Shown here: one piece after another, positions 49,306 through 59,383 of the stretch
Layout: every line of letters starts with the position of its first letter
How positions within the stretch are numbered: the stretch's first letter is position 1
DNA from: Oreocharis arfaki
Taxonomy: Eukaryota > Chordata > Aves > Passeriformes > Paramythiidae
Length of the DNA stretch: 64,000 nt
Direction: 5' to 3'
Assembly (NCBI GenBank): GCA_013398015.1
Contig: VZRR01012716.1
Location: 209,159-273,158 of the forward strand
Translations under genes and position numbers: made by a program
The notes under the pieces: model-generated
Databases searched by the model: none
Told to the model about the DNA's origin: nothing
The model's input: the letters and a program-made list of their open reading frames with translations, nothing else

Positions 49306-50094
49306 AGCTAGGTCCTCACTTTGAGGTCCATCACAAATTCTTTAGCTACATGAATTCAATTCATCAAGTAATTTCACGAAATCTTAGCCTCTATAGTGAC
49401 TAAAGGAAGCCTTGCTGAGAGCTGGAACATTTTATGGATAGGACTATTTATCCAAAGTTCTATTATTAGCCTAGAAAGAAGGGCTCACCATGTATTTTTA
49501 TTAAAAATGACAATGTACTTAACATCTTTAATGAAAACTAACCATTGTGATATGAATTTAGAAACCCTGACACCTTATTTTATAGAAATGAAGTCCCCTA
49601 GTATATTAAAATTAACATTTTTTAATAACAAAAAGTGATATAGTCCACTGGAGTAGGACTAAATTTATCTTATGATTGTACTTGTCATGGCTTTGAGTAT
49701 TTATTGAGTAGTTTTAAAAGTTCATTAAACTCAAGAGATTAAATATTGCCCCGAGCAGTGCTCCATAAAAGAAAAAATATAGTGCTATTACTTGGTAAAA
49801 TGTTGTGCTGTGTTGTTAATTTAAGTCCCCTGAGTTCTCATCTTCTGACTCAAAAGACATTTTTTCATGCTCTTGAGTGTGACACTTTCCATGAATCTCA
49901 ATTCTCCTGGGCTGTTGTTCTGTCCGTGCCCCCAGGGCAGCTCCCACCTGCAGGTGCTGTCCATCCCGCTGGGATCCTGCCCGTGGGGTGGGATGCTGAG
50001 CCTGCCACACTGCCAGGGGAGAGCCCTGCTCACCTGGGGAATGCCAGCCCTGCTCCGTGGTTGTGGGAGCTCTGGATGAGCTGCAGCTTCTCCA
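49306..50094. other. AT-rich then GC-rich stretch before a minisatellite
   Basis: 49306-49900 is AT-rich and without a gene. From about 49900 the composition turns GC-rich and leads into the minisatellite. Long overlapping frames on both strands (plus 49746-50294, minus 49816-50457) arise because this GC-rich and repetitive sequence has few stop codons. Confidence 0.55.
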
Positions 50095-50238
50095 GGACAG
50101 CCCTGGGTGGGCACAGGGGACAGCCCTGGATGGGCACAGGGGACAGCCCTGGGTGGGCACAGGGGACAGCCCTGGATGGGCACAGGGGACAGCCCTGGGT
50201 GGGCACAGGGGACAGCCCTGGATGGGCACAGGGGACAC
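50095..50238 (+). repeat. 23-bp minisatellite with 46-bp higher-order period
   Basis: Six full 23-base units (50095-50232) begin GGACAGCCCT and end GGGCACAGG, followed by a six-base partial copy. Units alternate strictly between a GGGTGG form and a GGATGG form, so the true repeat is a 46-base dimer present three times. This implies expansion of a two-unit block and not single-unit slippage. The array is G-rich on the plus strand and probably length-variable. It makes open frames on both strands that should not be read as genes. Confidence 0.95.
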
Positions 50239-51640
50239 CTGGCTTTCCTCTAGCACTCCTGAGACTCCTGCCAAGGACTCTGCTCCCGCCTTGACAGTTT
50301 CCTCCGAGAATACACCTTCAAAACCTTCCACAGGCATCGTGTGGCAGATTCTCAAACTGAGTGTGTGTGTGGGGGGAGCTGTGTAAAAAGGCTTTAAATA
50401 ATGCAGCTGGTGCTGCATGGGATCGCTGACACGCCCAGAGCAAGGGAGGAGAAGCATCCAGGGACAGAACTGACGTGCTCTTCTTCGGTGGCTTTCAAAT
50501 AAATTTCAGACAAATCATAAACTCATGTATTTCTAAACAATTTAACATCACTTGCAAGAGATGGTTCTGAGCAGAAATCTTGTTATGCTTTCTGTAACTT
50601 AAGTAAAATAACTCTAATTTCTAATGCATACTGGTTTTAAGAGACATTCTAGAAATGGAGCATAAGATTTCCTCATTTGCTGATGTGCTTTGTATTCTCT
50701 GGGCCCTTGAGTTTCTCTTCCTTTGAGTTTCTCTTCCCTTCCTCCTTATGCAAGTGGTTGAGGGCTCTCTTAAATCATTATTTTTAACCCCCAGATCCAC
50801 GTGTGTAGACATGAGGTAGGTGGATATTTTCCCAGTTCTGTATGTTTGTGCAGCAGTTCCTGCCTGGGGTCGTGCACATTACGCATGCACGCCAGGCAGG
50901 ATGTGTGTGTAAATCACAGATTGATTTGAAAATTAAACTTGCTGGCCCTCTAGCAATATCTTAGTTTACAGTGACAAAACAATAACAGGGAATTAGAGAG
51001 AACCTCTCCTAAAATCAAATCAGGGTCTTGTTTTGTAGCAAGTAATTAGATTGTAGTTTGTTTCATTGTAAAACTCACCATGGCCAGTAAATTAAACTAT
51101 CACTTGTCTTGCAAAAAGAGTTGCCTTTGGACTGTTTGACAGTGACCTTTCTTTGCCTATATTTTCCAGTTTTGTTACCAAATGAAATTAAGTTTTACAT
51201 TAGAATTGGTAGCAGCTGCTGCTGTTAAATTTGTAGTCTCGGATCTGTTACACAGTTTACTCTGGGCTTTATTATGAAATTTAACCTATTACTGATCTGT
51301 CTAATAATGTTACGTGTCTTGGGACAACCTGAATGCTCCAGAATGAGTCCTGGATGAATTGCCTTATACACGAGGTAACAGTCTAATGGAGCTGCAGGAC
51401 AGAGAAAACAATGTACAGTTCATCTCTTGCCTTTGTATCCCTTCACCTCCTCAGAGCAAAATGTATTTATCAATTAAAGGAGTCATACAGTATATTCTGT
51501 TTATCAACCAATTCCCCTTTTCTTGTTTCTAATGCATTTGTTTGAGCCTCAAACATGTTTTTCAGTTGTGAGATGTATCTTCCGTCTGTACAAATAAACA
51601 CGAGCTTTAGCCTTTAGCGAGATACTTGAAGAGGAGATAA
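50239..51640. other. Non-coding stretch, no supported gene
   Basis: GC-rich up to about 50470, then AT-rich. A 16-base direct repeat (unit TTGAGTTTCTCTTCC plus one base) lies at 50707-50738. No gene was seen. Confidence 0.5.
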
Positions 51641-51663
51641 ATACATGTTTAACTCACTCAGTT

Positions 51664-52059
51664 ATGCAGAAAAATGACAAAACAAAATTGGATGATCTTG
51701 TATTGCCTTTATATATGCAGGGGGCGCGGGAGATGCAGCTCTTCAATGTGCAGCTAATAAAAGCTGATGTTTGGCCATTTGATGTTTCAAGTCCTGTGCA
51801 CCTTGCAGGCTTTAAATGGCTCGTGGAGAGTTTGGAAGACGTGCAAGTAGATGATAATTTTTTGAAAATGGAGCATTTCACAACTGCCTGTTGCTGTGGT
51901 GAAGCTTTAACCTCAGCACAGACATATTTAGAAGCTGATCTGACTCCCTTCTCATCCTGTCTTGTTGGCCTCCCTTTCTGTCCCGTCTGCAGAACCGCGG
52001 GGCTGTCGGTGCTCACAGAATCCTCAGCACCAGCACCATCCAGAGCTGACCATGACTGA
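51664..52059 (+). CDS. Coding-like open frame, unrecognised; may be an exon or conserved element
   Basis: A plus-strand frame of 131 codons. In its first 75 codons first positions are strongly G-enriched and the peptide is balanced and protein-like (for example VWPFDVSSPVHLAGFKWLV and ESLEDVQVDDNFLKMEHF). The last 40 codons look more random. A possible acceptor is the ATATATGCAG ending at 51720, and possible donors are GTAGAT at about 51848 or GTGAAG at about 51898. The minus strand is also open (51654-52193). I recognise no family. Conserved non-coding sequence is an equally good explanation. Confidence 0.15.
   Translation: MQKNDKTKLDDLVLPLYMQGAREMQLFNVQLIKADVWPFDVSSPVHLAGFKWLVESLEDVQVDDNFLKMEHFTTACCCGEALTSAQTYLEADLTPFSSCLVGLPFCPVCRTAGLSVLTESSAPAPSRADHD
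51715..51730 (+). promoter_or_regulatory. Strong CTCF-like motif
   Basis: ATGCAGGGGGCGCGGG differs from the strong vertebrate CTCF form CAGCAGGGGGCGCTGG at three flanking or outer positions and keeps the AGGGGGCGC core exactly. It is a GC-rich spot in AT-rich sequence and faces forward. It is a candidate insulator or loop anchor. Occupancy is unknown. Confidence 0.45.
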
Positions 52060-53919
52060 GCATCTTGCAGCCCATGGGTGTGCTGCCAGTAATTAGCACC
52101 ATGTTTCGTAAGCCTTGGATGATTAATTCCTGGTTTTTTCTTCATTTTCACTACCTGTGGACTTGAGTGGTCAGCCCGTGAGTGCTGTGCCACAATCGAG
52201 GTCAGTCCTGTTTGATGAGCACTCCAAGTGTGCAGTTTTACACAGTAGCAGTGTTTTTTTTCCCTTGGAAGTGGCTGGGAGAGAATTTATGCTGTGAAGC
52301 AGGGGGGAACTGAGTCTTTTATCAAGGTAGGAGAGTTGTTTGGTTTCACTGCTGGCTTTTTTTATTATGAGCTTATATTAGAACCAGATAGCTTTGTAGA
52401 AATGGTCAAAGGATCAGTAAAATTGAATAGTAAATTTTGCTGTGGTAAAATCAGTGTGGAGCAGTAGTTATGATTTGATGGCATGCTCGTTGCAAAATAC
52501 AGAGGTGTTTGTTTCAGCCTGATCAAAATACAAGATTGGAACCCTGTTGGAACAAACTGCAGGTTTATGCTTGTTGTTTTATGATTTATAATATAAAATG
52601 AAAACTCTACTGCATAACCTTTCAGGTGAGGATTTATTTTCATAAATAACTCCTCACAATGTAGAGTAAGTTCTGAAATGCCAATGTACTCATAAGTTAA
52701 ATATTCAACTCTTCAATTGGCTTTGATGTGTTCAATAAGCAAATTATATCTGCTTGGTTTTTAAATTAATCCAGCTCATACCAACCCTAGCACTGAGAGT
52801 TGTGGTTCCACTCCTGGCAGTGTTAGGTTCAGAAAGACAGGAGCCCCACTATTTGAAATGGAAGGACTGGTTTAAAATGGGATGCCAGACTGCAGGTCCA
52901 AACTTCTATCAGTTGGTTCTCTTCACTTAAGTAGTGTTTACATGGTCTCAGCTATTGCTTTTGCTCTTTAAAGTAAAATATGAATGTTACAGAATGCAAC
53001 TTTTAGAAAATATGGAGGGTTTTTTTAATGCCTTTTTTTGGAAAAATTATTTTCTCAGAATATATGAATGACTGGCAACCACGGAAAATTAAAATGTTAG
53101 GGATAAGTACTGCTTTCACTTCCTATTGACCATAAAGCTTATGGAGTTGTAGCAAATATCAAGCTGGTTTAAATTGGCAGCTTGACAATGAGAAGATATT
53201 TGCTGGTTTATTCTTTTGCCTGATTCCATTCATTTGACTCAAATCTTCTGTGTAGCAGTAAGAATAAGAGAATTCCATTTTACTTTCCAAAGTGAGCTTT
53301 CCCTTTTTTCCCCCCATGTAGGCAATAACATTGCAATGGCTCAGTGTCCTTGACAATACCAGCTTTGGAAGACTGAGCTAATTTATTTAATTTTCACAGT
53401 TTGCACACTCTGTCACAATGGTGGGTTGCTGTCACATTCAACATCAGAAAAATTTTATGCTTCTCAGCATTTCAGAAATGACCAGTGACATTAAAACTGT
53501 CGATAGCACCTGGCTTGGAGGTAATTCTTTGAAACTTAATTGTAATTATGATGTTTGCAAAGAAGCTGCGTGATGATTCTTGATGAGGATTGCACGGGGA
53601 GATAGTAAAGCTGTCAGGTGTGGGATGGCTTGAAGGAGAATTTGCTCCTTTATGGTTTTCTTACAGTTTTGTGGTTTTACTGTTCCTTTATCATCTCTTT
53701 AGTGCCTCATGTGTATATAGCACACTTGAGAGAAAACTGCAGATGGAGTCAGAGATTAGGATGCTTCAAAAAGACCATGGTGTGCAATATATTGTGGGTG
53801 CATGAGATTTTATTTTTGAGTGGGGACCTTTTGTAGTTGGTTTATGCTGAGTTGAAGTGACAAGACCCAGTGCAGCTCAAGTGAGTGCACTGAGCGAGAT
53901 CATGTATTTGTATATGCCT

Positions 53920-53937
53920 GTGTGTGTGTATATATAT
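53920..53937 (+). repeat. TG/TA dinucleotide microsatellite
   Basis: About five TG units followed by about four TA units. A short compound microsatellite. Confidence 0.85.
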
Positions 53938-55988
53938 CTGGTACTAAAGGAATGGTTATCTTAGGGGAGCACAGGACTGATGATATCTTAGCTTTTATCA
54001 TCAAATTCCCGTGTTGGAGAGAAGCCTTGGAAGCCCAAATGCACTGACTGGGCAGAGTGTGGCTGATGAAGCAGCCCTGGCACAGCCTGCGTGCAGCAGT
54101 ATGGAGGCAGTGGTGTTTGCAAAGAGATTGCAGGGGTTTGGAGGTCAGAACTGAGCATCCAGCCCTGCCATCAAGGGTGGTTTTCCCAAACAGCTGAGGC
54201 TGGTGATGCTCAGCAGGCTTGGAGAGCAGGAAAGGGGAAGCAGTGCCGAGGATCCCATGGGTGGGACGGGCTCTGCAGCACCCGGAGCACCGGCTCAGAG
54301 TCCAAACTTGGCTGGGAGTGAAGCTCACACATAGCCATGGATGGATGCACAGGGGATCAGAGGTGTGAGAGGGCTGCTGAAGGCAGGAAGGAAAACAGGA
54401 ATTGCTGAGGAATTGCTCCTTGGCATTGCCTGTGGGCAAGATTGAGCACCCGTGTGAGCACTTCACACCATCGGGGCCCACGTTTCATTTATTATTTTCT
54501 TAAAGGATGGGTTCTAGCAACTTTATGTGGGAAGAAGCAGCATGAGCTGGCAGCACCATTTTCCCTGCAAAACTGTTAAACAAATAAGTGTTACAGAAGT
54601 AAACCTGTGAGAAATGAAACATCTTTGTACTTTACTGAGCCAATTAAAAAAAAATCAGGGAACCCTTCCTACATGTATTAGAAATCTGTTTTAAAATCTG
54701 TTAGGTGGATATTTTCAGTTGAGGGAAGTTATGTTGCTGTAATGTTTTCTCATTCGTTTCATCTCAAATATGTGAAACCTGCTGTTTCCTAAATAAGTAA
54801 AAGCAGATGGAGCAGCCTCGGTGATAGGTTTTGCTGAACACTTCAGCTCTGTTAGCTCAATTCTCACTTATTTAATGCCTTTACATTAGAGATCTACTTG
54901 AAGTTTGCAGTGTAGAATGTCTCACGAATACAACATTGACTGGGAAAGTTAGTGAAATATATAAAAATAGTATTTATCTAATCTGTTTTATTCTCCTTAG
55001 TATCTTTTACTCTAAAGGATTAATTTGGCCAAATCATAACATCAGTGTTGTGCCAACCTTGAAGTGAAAAAAAAAAGCTAAACCAACAACCCAAAACTTA
55101 TGAGTCAGTCTCCAGATGTTTGTGAGACTGGCAAAGGGAGATGTGTCTTCAAGTTCTTTGTTTGTTTCTTGGTTTCAGGGACTTCAGATATACGCTAATT
55201 TCCAGTTTTCCAACACTTCTTGTGTATTTTTTTGTGTTGTATGTATTTGTTTTAAAGGGAGGCTTTTCCAGTAACCTAATTTTCAGGATTTAGAAGAACA
55301 AATAAATGTTGCAGGGTTTTTGATGCCAGTGGTGACAGTGACTCAAAACCACAAAGTAAATTTTCCTTGATTTTGTTTATTTGTTTTTATTGCTTTCCAG
55401 GTGAGGTTGGGTCATCAATTATTGCAGTGTCAAGGTTAGCAGTACATTTTTAGTCATGCACATTATGATTTGTACAAATTAAGGCTTTGACCTTTTGATT
55501 TTCTTTGCCTTCAGAAGGGGATTGCCAGTGAAGGTGTTGGAAAGTGTTGTAGAGGAAATGCCGAAGCTAAGGAGAAGGGAAGGTTTCCAGATAGAAATCA
55601 GTTTGAAATCATGTTCATCAGTCTTTGTAAACACATCAAATCCAAATGTTGTAATCCTGCCCAGACCAAAGCTATCCCATTCCCATTGTTCCGGTAGGTC
55701 ATTTCATCCCAGAATGCTGGAGTATTTTGAGCTTTGGTGAAAATAGCTGCCACTGTCTGACATTGATGATAAGGTGAATAAAGTGAATATTGTTCAGGAT
55801 AATGAATTTTTCCCAGTTATATCTCCTCTTTCTTCAGGTACAGCAATTAAATTCATTCCTGAATTTTTGTGTGCTGAGAAAATCTCCTCTGAGTTACATA
55901 AATTTCCTCACATTCTTTATTTACTTTATTGAACATGTGTAGTAAAAATATCAACCCTAAAATTCATCTTCCTCTAGGAATTTGTTTT

Positions 55989-56001
55989 GCCATCTGGTAG
56001 T
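55989..56001 (-). promoter_or_regulatory. CTCF-like motif, one mismatch
   Basis: TGCCATCTGGTAG matches the reverse CTCF core at all but one position (A for G near the 3' end). It faces the forward motif at 51715, so the two would be convergent if both were occupied. Weak on its own. Confidence 0.2.
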
Positions 56002-56399
56002 CGTGAATGAGAGAGAAACTTTTCATTCCTGCTGGGAGAGCTGTGAAGGCCTCCCTCATCCTTCTTTTTGTTGAAATCCAAAACTTCCCACGTGAAAAAA
56101 AAATTTGCAAATGGCCAAGATGGGACTGGGCTTCCATCAGCAGGACCTTGGCTTCGTGTCTGGCCTCACAGCAGGCGTGGAGAGCGTGGTGCTGCTCTTG
56201 GTTGTGTTTGCTGTGGAAACCCAGCCTTGTTTCTGTGCACAATGCCCATGGAACTCATCTATTTAAGGATACTGGAGCAACTTGCATTTTCTTAATGAGG
56301 CTCGTGATAGTCAGCGTTGTGGGCCTTTTGGAAATGTTAGTGCAACAGCGGCTTTCTGGGATGGGTATTGCATCTTCCTGTCTGCCTTAAAGGCTCTCT

Positions 56400-56890
56400 G
56401 GCAGATGGACTACGAGGAAAATAGTTTAAATGGGGACACGGGTTCAAAATAACTCGCCGTTTAATTGCTCTCTTTCAAAAACCATTGTGTATCCTGAAGG
56501 TTTTACCACCAGTTAATGTTGCATTTACAGTTCTTAAGATGTTCATTATAGAAGCAGTGTCAAGAGCCTTTTCTGAAGGGAGCTGGCGTGAACATTCCCA
56601 AGACGTTGTAGGCTTCGAGGCACAACTTTTTGTTTGGTTTGAAGCAAGGTACCAATGCTCTGCGATGAATTTTAATTGATTGCAGTTGCAGTTCATTTTC
56701 AGCTTGTCGTTGTTAAGGAGAGACTTGTTTAGCGTGGGGCAAAATATCTCTGTATTTTTCATCGTGACAAACAGGACTTTATCCTCTTTTGGTGTAAATG
56801 AGCCCAAAGCCACTGATGTAACGAAACTGTGCCGATTTCTGCCACTTGAACTCCTCTTTTTGCTGCCTGGCATGCAGAACACAAAGGGAT
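56400..56890. other. CpG-retaining block with long minus-strand open frame
   Basis: About a dozen CpGs in 450 bases mark this block against its AT-rich flanks. The minus strand is open for 135 codons (56475-56882). Its peptide is Lys-, Asn- and Ser-rich with no recognised domain, and the plus strand is also partly open (56485-56679 and 56680-56982). Open frames on both strands with CpG retention suggest a constrained element. Whether it is coding or regulatory cannot be decided here. Confidence 0.25.
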
Positions 56891-59292
56891 TACTGACTGT
56901 GGAGTGCCTGCAGAATCAGGCCCTTCAAAATAAATTAGTCACATCTCTGTCCAAGCAGATTGCAATAAAACAAGAAATATGAGTAGTGCTCTTAGAATAA
57001 TTTTGAACATAAAATTTTTTTACTGTGTTTCTTCTCAAAGGAACAAAAATGTGGTCCCTTACAGATAAATATAAATGAGCAGACCAGTGAATTTGGATGA
57101 AATCATACCTTTTTAAAGATGCAAATTGAAAATTAAGCCTCAAAACAATAGAATCCTCCTGGGCCTTTCAGGAAAGATTGTATATTGCTCATCAGACACT
57201 GCTGCCAGGTTGCAAATTTTATTTCACAGTGAATTCCATGGAAGAGCTGCTGGTGCTCGCTTTTATGATGAAAAGAGAAGGATCTATTGGAAAGATGTAT
57301 CGCTTTTTCCACAATCTGGATCATCTCTTTTAGGAAATATATTCTTTTATAGGGAAGAAGCTGTAATGGGGAGTGTTGTGCTTACCAAGTTTTGCCTGGG
57401 CCTTTGCATTAAAACCAGGAGTGTTATGGGAATGTTCCTCCTGGTAAGAGAGGACCTCTGCTATTGGCCCCAATTTGGACCCACAGCTATAGCAGATTTT
57501 TTTTTTCCCTCAAGGCCTTTTAGAGCCATCTCCTTTCCATTCCTTGCTTCCCTCTATTCCTTTTTTTCATTCCCATTTTTCTCTTGGGAAGATTTTTTTT
57601 TCAGGCTTTGTGATGTCTTTTGACCACCATCATTCAACTTGAAAGTCCCCACACTGAAAATATAGAAGGGGAAGAATCTGTTCAGGAACTGTTCTAAATG
57701 AAATATAGCCATGATAAAGGAGGTTAAAATTAAGAAGTTTACTCAGCTGGTAAACTCAAAGTGGAAAAAAGATTAGTTAAAAGAGATGGGAGATTGTCTC
57801 TTTACAAAATTATGGGATTCTAAGGAAGGCAAATTCTGCAATTTGATTCACTCTGGTAGGGGCAGAGCAGGGCTTTCAGGAGGCATTTTGCACTGATGTC
57901 ATCCCGTTTCTGCCTTTGACTGCTGCTTTTTATGGGATATGAATACTGGCCAAATGTGGGAAGGGTGCCAGAAATGGATTTACAGGCGTAAATCCTGGGG
58001 GTAACCTGGAAGTGTCTCACAAACCTCCAGTTGGCCATTGGCTGTGTTTGAAATGAATCTCAGACATGAGCTTAAATGTTTGCAGTGATGGATCTTCGCT
58101 GCATAGTTCTATTAAAATAAGATGCATGTAAGAAACATGTTTTGGGTTTGTATAGAATAAAAAGAGAAATCATGGTTAGTATTACAAAGCTGCTGATCAC
58201 AGAAGGCAGCTTATAATTGTGATTATGAAGGAAGTATTTCCATCATTTCCAATACTGCAGTCAGAAAATTCTTCTGCTTGTGGCTAGCTCCTGTTGATGC
58301 AGATCAGGTTTAAAAATGCAGTTTTACTGGGCAACTCTGGAACAAAGTCAACAGTTAATAAGGCAGAGACCTGCTGCCCGCAGGAAAGTGTTCAGGGCAA
58401 CTGGAACTCAGCTGTTATCGATGTTGTTCATGGGGAGTTTGACAAACTGACCCCTGTACGTGGAGCTTCAGTTTGGGCCTGGTTATAGTGATTCTGGTCG
58501 TGCAGCTGCAATGTTAATAAGCTCGTGAAATAGTAGAAGTGCAGCAGTGAGCTGCCATGGAGAGGAAATCGGGGAGGAAATGGCTTAAAAATGTGGCTTT
58601 GCACATGTTTTCAGTGTGCTAGAAATGTATTTTAACTTGCAAATTTCCTACTGCGGTGGTGTTGCGAGCTGAAAGGGGACTGGACCCTGCATTACAAACC
58701 ATCTTTTTTCAATAAATGGAGGCTTCATACCAGCTTTAAAACGTGTTTGTGGGTTGGTTTGGGTTTTTTTTTAACTTTTCCCTTGTAAATCAGTTTGTAT
58801 TTAACTGCCAGTCCCAATCTGTCTCTGCACCCATGCTGAATGTGGGCAGAAAAAAGGACATTTGTGTGAAGCTGTGTTGTTTGCAGCTGTGAGAGTGGCA
58901 TCAGGGGGTTGGTCATCTCCTTGGTCCATCCAGTCAGTCACAGCAAATTCCCTTGGCACAGCCAGGCTGGGATGGACAGAAGCAGGGACCAGCCATTCCT
59001 TGGGTGGATTCATCTCAGCAAGAGTGTTTAGCTTTTTTCAATATTGCAGTTTAAAAAGCTCAGTTTGATGCAGATAACACGCTGCAATTAGAATTTAATT
59101 TCAGAGAAGTACTAGAGAGCATACCCTGACATGCCTCCCCCATAGAAAGTTGATTTCAAATTGTTGGGTAGATAGAGCATTAAGTAAATGAAATGTGAGT
59201 AACACCTTGCAGATTGCCAGAGAAATGTATGCCTAGGCATTTTAAAAGTAAGGGTAATATTTCACCAGCTCCTGAGAAATATATCAAAGATG
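56891..59292. other. Non-coding stretch, no supported gene
   Basis: AT-rich with T-rich tracts at 57500-57600. The plus frame at 57126-57623 (165 codons) has a moderately protein-like start but ends in a Phe-rich translation of T-runs and shows no domain. No repeat was recognised. Confidence 0.5.
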
Positions 59293-59383
59293 CATAGATT
59301 TTAAGGCCAGGAGGCACTGTTAGATCATCTCTTCTGACAACCTGCATAACAAGCTAAAAACTTTTCCAGTAATTGCATCAAAC
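59293..59383 (+). mobile_element. Ancient amniote interspersed-repeat fragment
   Basis: The segment reads like a diverged copy of a repeat I recall as abundant in turtle and crocodilian genomes: a TAGATTTTAAGGCCAG phrase, then GATCATCT, then TCTGAC and CCTGCATAAC, ending near a GCATCAAAC phrase. Order and spacing of these phrases agree. I am not certain of the family name. In a bird it would be an old, decayed copy that predates avian CR1 expansion. Orientation follows the form in my memory. Confidence 0.5.

Larger units (their letters stand above)
52060..56399. other. Non-coding stretch, no supported gene
   Basis: Mostly AT-rich, with a GC-richer patch at 54.0-54.5 kb whose 193-codon minus frame (53900-54481) is Cys-, His- and Ser-rich and reads as chance. 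A TG/TA microsatellite lies near 53.92 kb. Overlapping frames at 55.96-56.39 kb on three frames have no domain. Confidence 0.5.

Noticed and set aside
49746..50457. Long open frames on both strands (182 and 213 codons)
   Set aside because: They run through the 23-bp minisatellite and its GC-rich flank. The repeated peptide comes from the array and no domain or splice support exists.
53900..54481. Minus-strand open frame of 193 codons
   Set aside because: It lies in a GC-rich patch with few stops, is rich in Cys, His and Ser, and ends in a microsatellite translation.
57126..57623. Plus-strand open frame of 165 codons
   Set aside because: The start looks mildly protein-like, but the last third is Phe-rich translation of T-runs and there is no domain.
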